Positions 59,906 through 64,000 of a stretch of 64,000 nt of DNA are shown one piece after another. The DNA comes from Vitellaria paradoxa (taxonomy: Eukaryota > Streptophyta > Magnoliopsida > Ericales > Sapotaceae), in contig CM034241.1 of the NCBI GenBank assembly GCA_019916065.1, positions 25,352,340-25,416,339 on the forward strand. Reading direction: 5' to 3'. A program made the translations under genes and the position numbers. Each line of letters starts with the position of its first letter. The stretch's first letter is position 1. Under the pieces are notes generated by a model. The model had not been told where the DNA came from and did not search any database. It saw only the letters and a program-made list of their open reading frames with translations.

Positions 59906-60157
59906 TGTTAGGAACTTGTACCTATGAGAAACTCAGCATGCAAGCGAGTGAAGCAGGAGATGAAGTAGTGAAATAATGTCTTCTATCCCACATTGCCTAT
60001 GTGTGAAATGGGAATGTTCTATATAGAAGGATTCATTGATTTATCTAGTACAAGCCCTTTTCTGGGGTGCTTGTGTAGGCCTAAGAGAAACAAAATCATA
60101 AGGGTTGCAAAGCCCATAGTAGACAATATTGTACTATATGGATCATAGGTCGTTACA
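59906..60157 (+). mobile_element. Short LTR (TRIM-like), 252 bp
   Basis: Starts 'tgttaggaac' and ends '...ggtcgttaca'. It contains 'tcccacattgcctatgtgtg' and, near the end, 'agacaatattgtactatatg', which is also found near the end of the 5S-carrying LTR at 57860-57899. The shared tail suggests related elements. No target duplication was found. Confidence 0.5.
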
Positions 60158-60161
60158 TGAA

Positions 60162-60610
60162 TAGCCAATCAAGAATGATAGAACTCCCTCGTAACATCAT
60201 CTTGAGCAGAGACAGGTACAAAGAGTCTCCCCTAAAATCACATCATATCATCAGTTTCCAATGCATATCCTGGCATAACCACAAAACCTTAAATGCCTTG
60301 CATCCTCTCGAAACCCCAAACCAAAATCACCCAAACTACTCATCATCTCCCCATCTCAAATAGTAAAACTCACTAAAGAGTGAGGACTCTTCCTGCTCAA
60401 AGCATCTGTAACCTCATTAGCTTTACTTGGGTGACTGTAAATCAAAATTATAGTCCTCCATATATTTCATCCATTTCCTCTAGCTCAAGTTCAAATCCTT
60501 CTGAGTAAAATATACTTTAAGATTTTATGATTAGAAAACACATCAAACTTCTCTTAATATTAATAAGGCCTCCAACTCTTTAATACAAAAATCATTGCAG
60601 CCAACTCTAA
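60162..60610 (-). pseudogene. Gypsy (chromovirus, Tekay-like) RNase H fragment
   Basis: The minus strand reads LELAAMIFVLKSWRPY at about 60606-60560, then KFDVFSNHK, and HPSKANEVTDALSRKS at about 60435-60385. These correspond to the RNase H of plant Ty3/Gypsy pol, whose usual form is HPGKANxVADALSRK. Stops occur in between. RT and everything upstream is absent: the fragment is joined directly to LTR sequence at about 60610. Confidence 0.75.
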
Positions 60611-62089
60611 CCAAAGAAAATATTCTATACCCTCTTATTTTTAATACTCTCTATTTAATACTTTCTATCCCCAGAATCAATACAAGATCAACATCATATT
60701 TCATTATCCATTTTCATATTTTATTTTCATTATCATTCATTATCTCATTCTTATATAGGCCATTCATATCATCAGCCGCACAGGGTATCGCGTATAATCA
60801 TCAACACATTAATTTTCATATCATTTCCATATTATTTAAAGGTATATTTTTTAAAATGTCTCTGTTTTGAAAATATTTCAAATTAAACAGGGAAATCTTT
60901 ATTCGTGCACATGTAAGACCAAGGCTCGTATGCATGGGAAGGTCAACCAGCAACCATAAGCAACAGACTAGAAGGTGGTGTGCACAAGGGGCTTGGGTTG
61001 AAGTCTTATGCACACGGGGAAGGTCATGCACACACGAGACTAAGTCTTGTGCACATGAGAGCCATCCAATCAGGTCGTGTGCATGACTAAGGTCACCAAA
61101 GAATAGGACATGCGCACAGCCTCCAATCAGGTGTGCACACAACAAATAAATTGAAACATTAACCTGTCATGCTCCATTTTTAGCCTCCACATCTCAAGCT
61201 TCGATCATTTCATTTCCAAACTATTTTATCCTATGTTTATGCCCATTTTCAATCCTTAATAGCGTTTAAACATAACCATAATACCAATTTCTCAATTCAT
61301 CAAGTGTCCAATATGGAATCATATCACTGTTAATCATCTTTCTCCTTGAAAAATATACATACATATACTTTCATGTATCATTTTCTTAATTAAGTAACCA
61401 ACATGTAATATGTCAACATCAACCTAACCATATGCATTAAGATAACATAAATCAAACGAAAAATCAATCATCCCTAGCTCAAGTTAGTTGAAAGAAGAAA
61501 AAAATAATTCGGGAAAGCTCAAGAATGCTAGAACTCAACGACTACCAACAACACCACCCCAACACCTAATTAAGGATCACAACACACTCCTCACAACTCT
61601 AATTTGAGAATAAAATAAAGTAGAATTAAGGTTCAATTTTATGAAGAACACTCTTCCACTTTTTATTTTTTTGTCAAAACTCCCTAAACACACACACATT
61701 GTACATATATATAGACAATGGATTCTTCATCATGAAAGAAGAAAAAGGTAAGTGGGTAAGATGACAAGGTCGGGGAGCCTAGGTTAAACTAAGTAAGAGG
61801 GCAGTAGTCATTTCTAATATATGAACTTTGATCGAAAAATCAAAAAAGAAAGATGCAAGCCACATTAGTAGTTGGGGCAGGCTATGCGCATGGGAAAAGA
61901 AGTGGCATGTACACACGACAGACCTCAATCCAAATACTATGTTTGGTTTCTCACACAACTAATCTTAACTGATAACTGAGCAACTAAGTCAACTCATATG
62001 CATCAAATTAATCACATCAAATAACATATTAAGCCACAACTTAATGTATTATAAATAAAATAATATATATGAAAGTACAGATCATTACA
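60611..62089 (-). mobile_element. LTR of a Gypsy chromovirus-like element, minus strand
   Basis: On the minus strand it starts 'tgtaatgatctgtactttca' at 62089. Positions 62273 onward on the plus strand are similar base by base over the first 150 bp ('ttattttatttataatacat', 'ttatttgatgtgattaattt'). It also includes 'cctgtgcggctgatgatatg' (minus, near 60785) and a cluster of 'tgtgcacac'-type motifs at 60907-61140. Its inner end is lost at the junction with the RNase H fragment. Confidence 0.7.
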
Positions 62090-62272
62090 ATAGATTTGTT
62101 ACTTATTTAATTGTTTCATTTAGGTACTGAATTGAGATCTTTGTTTGTTGGGCGCTATGTTACATCTGTTATTTGATTTATTTTAGGTCTTGAATAGTTG
62201 TATAGGCCAGGTTTGAGGCACTAAATTTTTATTATAGAGCTTTGTTTACTCAATCACTTTGGCTGTGGTTAA

Positions 62273-64000
62273 TGTGATGACCTGTGTTTCTATAAAATGT
62301 TATTTTATTTATAATACATTTAGATGTAGTTTAGCATGTTATTTGATGTGATTAATTTGATGTATAAGTGGATTCAATTGCTCAGTTCCTTGTTAGGATT
62401 GGTTTGGTCTAAATCAAAAACTTGAAGTGAGGTTTTAGGGTTTGTCCGTGTGCACCCATGATTTTGCTCATGTGCACGGCCTTAGCCCAAGCACTGGTAG
62501 CTTCTTTCCTGTGCACCTAGATTTCTTTTTGAGTTGTTTGAATCAGGTTAAGTGTCGATATATATGATTCCTTATCATTTTATGATTTACCATTTATGTT
62601 GGGTAGTATGGAAGATATTATGTAATAAATTGAAACCTGAGATTTAATTGGTGAAATTGATGATGTAGAAGTTTTATTTCAGAAATTTTGAGTGGAAACA
62701 AACTGATTTACATGACCAATTTCAAAGGAAAATGAATGAATTTGCAATTTGATAGGGAATGATCAAAACAAAGTCTGGTTTTAGACTACTGGATAGCGGC
62801 TGTACGCACAGGGGTTTGAACGGCTCGCTGTCCAAACACTACCCAGACTCTATCATGCGGACATATGTGCGCACGATCTTAGCTTGGGTTTGAGGGGACA
62901 CATGTGCACACAACAAAGTCCATTTTAACAAAACTCGAATGTTTTTTTTTTTTCAAACCTTATAATTTGATTTAATACTTCCCAGGGTTTATATGGGTTT
63001 CGAATATCACTTATTGAATTATGTAATATTAATGCATTAAATAAATTAAAGTAAAACCAAATGATAAGGTTGTTGAGATGAAAGATAGTAGCGATTGAAT
63101 TTATAAAGTAATGTATAAGATTTAAAGAGAATATGATTTAACTATCTTTTGTGTTTTGATTACTTTGATTAGTTTTGCATAAAAATTATCTGATTGATGG
63201 TGCACTTGGATATTCGTGATGTTATTTTATGATGTGAAAGTATAATGAAATGATATGATTGTTAAAGTTGAAATAACATGAGAATAAGGATAAGTATTGA
63301 TTTGAGAAGATTCAAACTTAATTGAATAATAGAATACTTTGAATATAATACTTGAAATGGTGGACTCAAATTAGATTGAGAAAATGTATATTGAATTTTG
63401 GTATAAAGACTGACATTATTGTGAATCAAAAATAATGGTTAATATTTGATAACTGAAATAGATTAATACGATTGGAAACTTGTAATGTTGAAAGCTAACA
63501 GTTAACTTGAGTTAGATAATTTAAATAAATGATGAAAGGAGATAAAACTTGGTAGAAAAAGAAGGACATTAAGTGAATGGAAATATAATATGGGAATGGT
63601 TGACAATCCAGATTATGATAGTTAAACTCTGGAATTGCAAAGGATGAATAGCGGGGTGGATACATTTATGTGGATATCTATATTGGAGTGAGAACAAGGA
63701 AGCATCGTAAAAGTAATATAATAATTAAACACTTAGTTCACTCAAATATGATGAAACTATAAGTTATATAGTGTTGAATAAGGTAATGTTATATGTGAAA
63801 TAGAATTGTGACTTGAGCTAGTTATAAGATAAAATAAATGTGAATAAGTTTGATTCAATAGAGTTTAAGAGACTAAATAAACTTGTTTGACCTACGAAAT
63901 GAGAGGTACAAATAACTCTAAGAAATTGGTTTAGGCTACTATTTTACAATGAGAGTGAAAACTTGGGTTGCGTTAGAATAATATTCTATAGGTTGAAAAA
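62273..64000 (+). mobile_element. LTR of the same family, plus strand (runs off the window)
   Basis: Starts 'tgtgatgacctgtgtttcta', the plus-strand counterpart of the LTR ending at 62089. It also carries 'cgtgtgcacccatg', 'catgtgcacggcc' and 'acatgtgcacacaac' motifs at 62448-62930. No LTR end or internal domain is reached before 64000. Confidence 0.65.

Noticed and set aside
60816..61145. 109-codon minus-strand frame rich in Cys/His/Ala
   Set aside because: It translates the repeated 'tgtgcacac' motifs inside an LTR; no protein similarity.

Overview
The window is AT-rich plant nuclear DNA. Two recognisable host genes have spliced eudicot homologues: a mechanosensitive channel of the MSL10 type (plus strand, about 11.6-15.9 kb) and an ELF4-type clock gene (minus strand, about 45.0-47.0 kb). 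Nearly everything else is mobile-element DNA in various stages of decay. There is no bacterial operon, CRISPR array, rRNA array or convincing tRNA gene. The species cannot be fixed from sequence alone; a eudicot is likely.

Layout. 1-4.0 kb is an internally deleted Ty3/Gypsy element (Athila/Tat type gag, no pol) with both LTRs. 4.0-5.6 kb is a minus-strand LTR-like block. 7.3-10.2 kb is a decayed minus-strand LINE split by an 862-bp hAT-type element that has a perfect 8-bp target duplication and a core of alternating purine-pyrimidine repeats. 11.6-15.9 kb is the MSL10-like gene, with five coding exons and a probable one-base frameshift near its C-terminus. 16.3-24.0 kb is a nest: a hairpin (foldback) element interrupted by a decayed Copia element, whose 3' LTR is itself interrupted by a solo Gypsy-like LTR; a tiny poly-T retroposon with a 14-bp duplication sits in the right arm. 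25.6-27.3 kb is a solo Athila-like LTR with a perfect 5-bp duplication. 28.4-36.7 kb is a nearly complete Copia element (SIRE-like) with 1.58-kb LTRs and a perfect duplication, but several reading-frame breaks. 38.2-43.1 kb holds LTR debris and a cluster of small inverted-repeat elements (MITEs).

45.0-47.0 kb is the ELF4-like gene, whose single coding exon is probably preceded by a 5'UTR intron that carries a MITE. 47.0-49.0 kb has more MITEs, including a second, uninterrupted copy of the foldback family. 49.7-53.8 kb on the minus strand is a decayed endogenous pararetrovirus (Caulimoviridae-like), with protease, reverse transcriptase and RNase H remnants, a following reading frame and a TATA box. 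57.8-60.2 kb contains a 5S-rRNA-like LTR end (Cassandra-like), then about 3.2 tandem units of about 630 bp, then a short LTR. 60.2-64 kb has a minus-strand Gypsy fragment (RNase H joined to an LTR) and, 183 bp away, a plus-strand LTR of the same family: a head-to-head pair.

The two host genes do not work together in any way visible here. The main interest is element nesting, element effects on the host genes, and the viral relic. No clearly new functional system was found.
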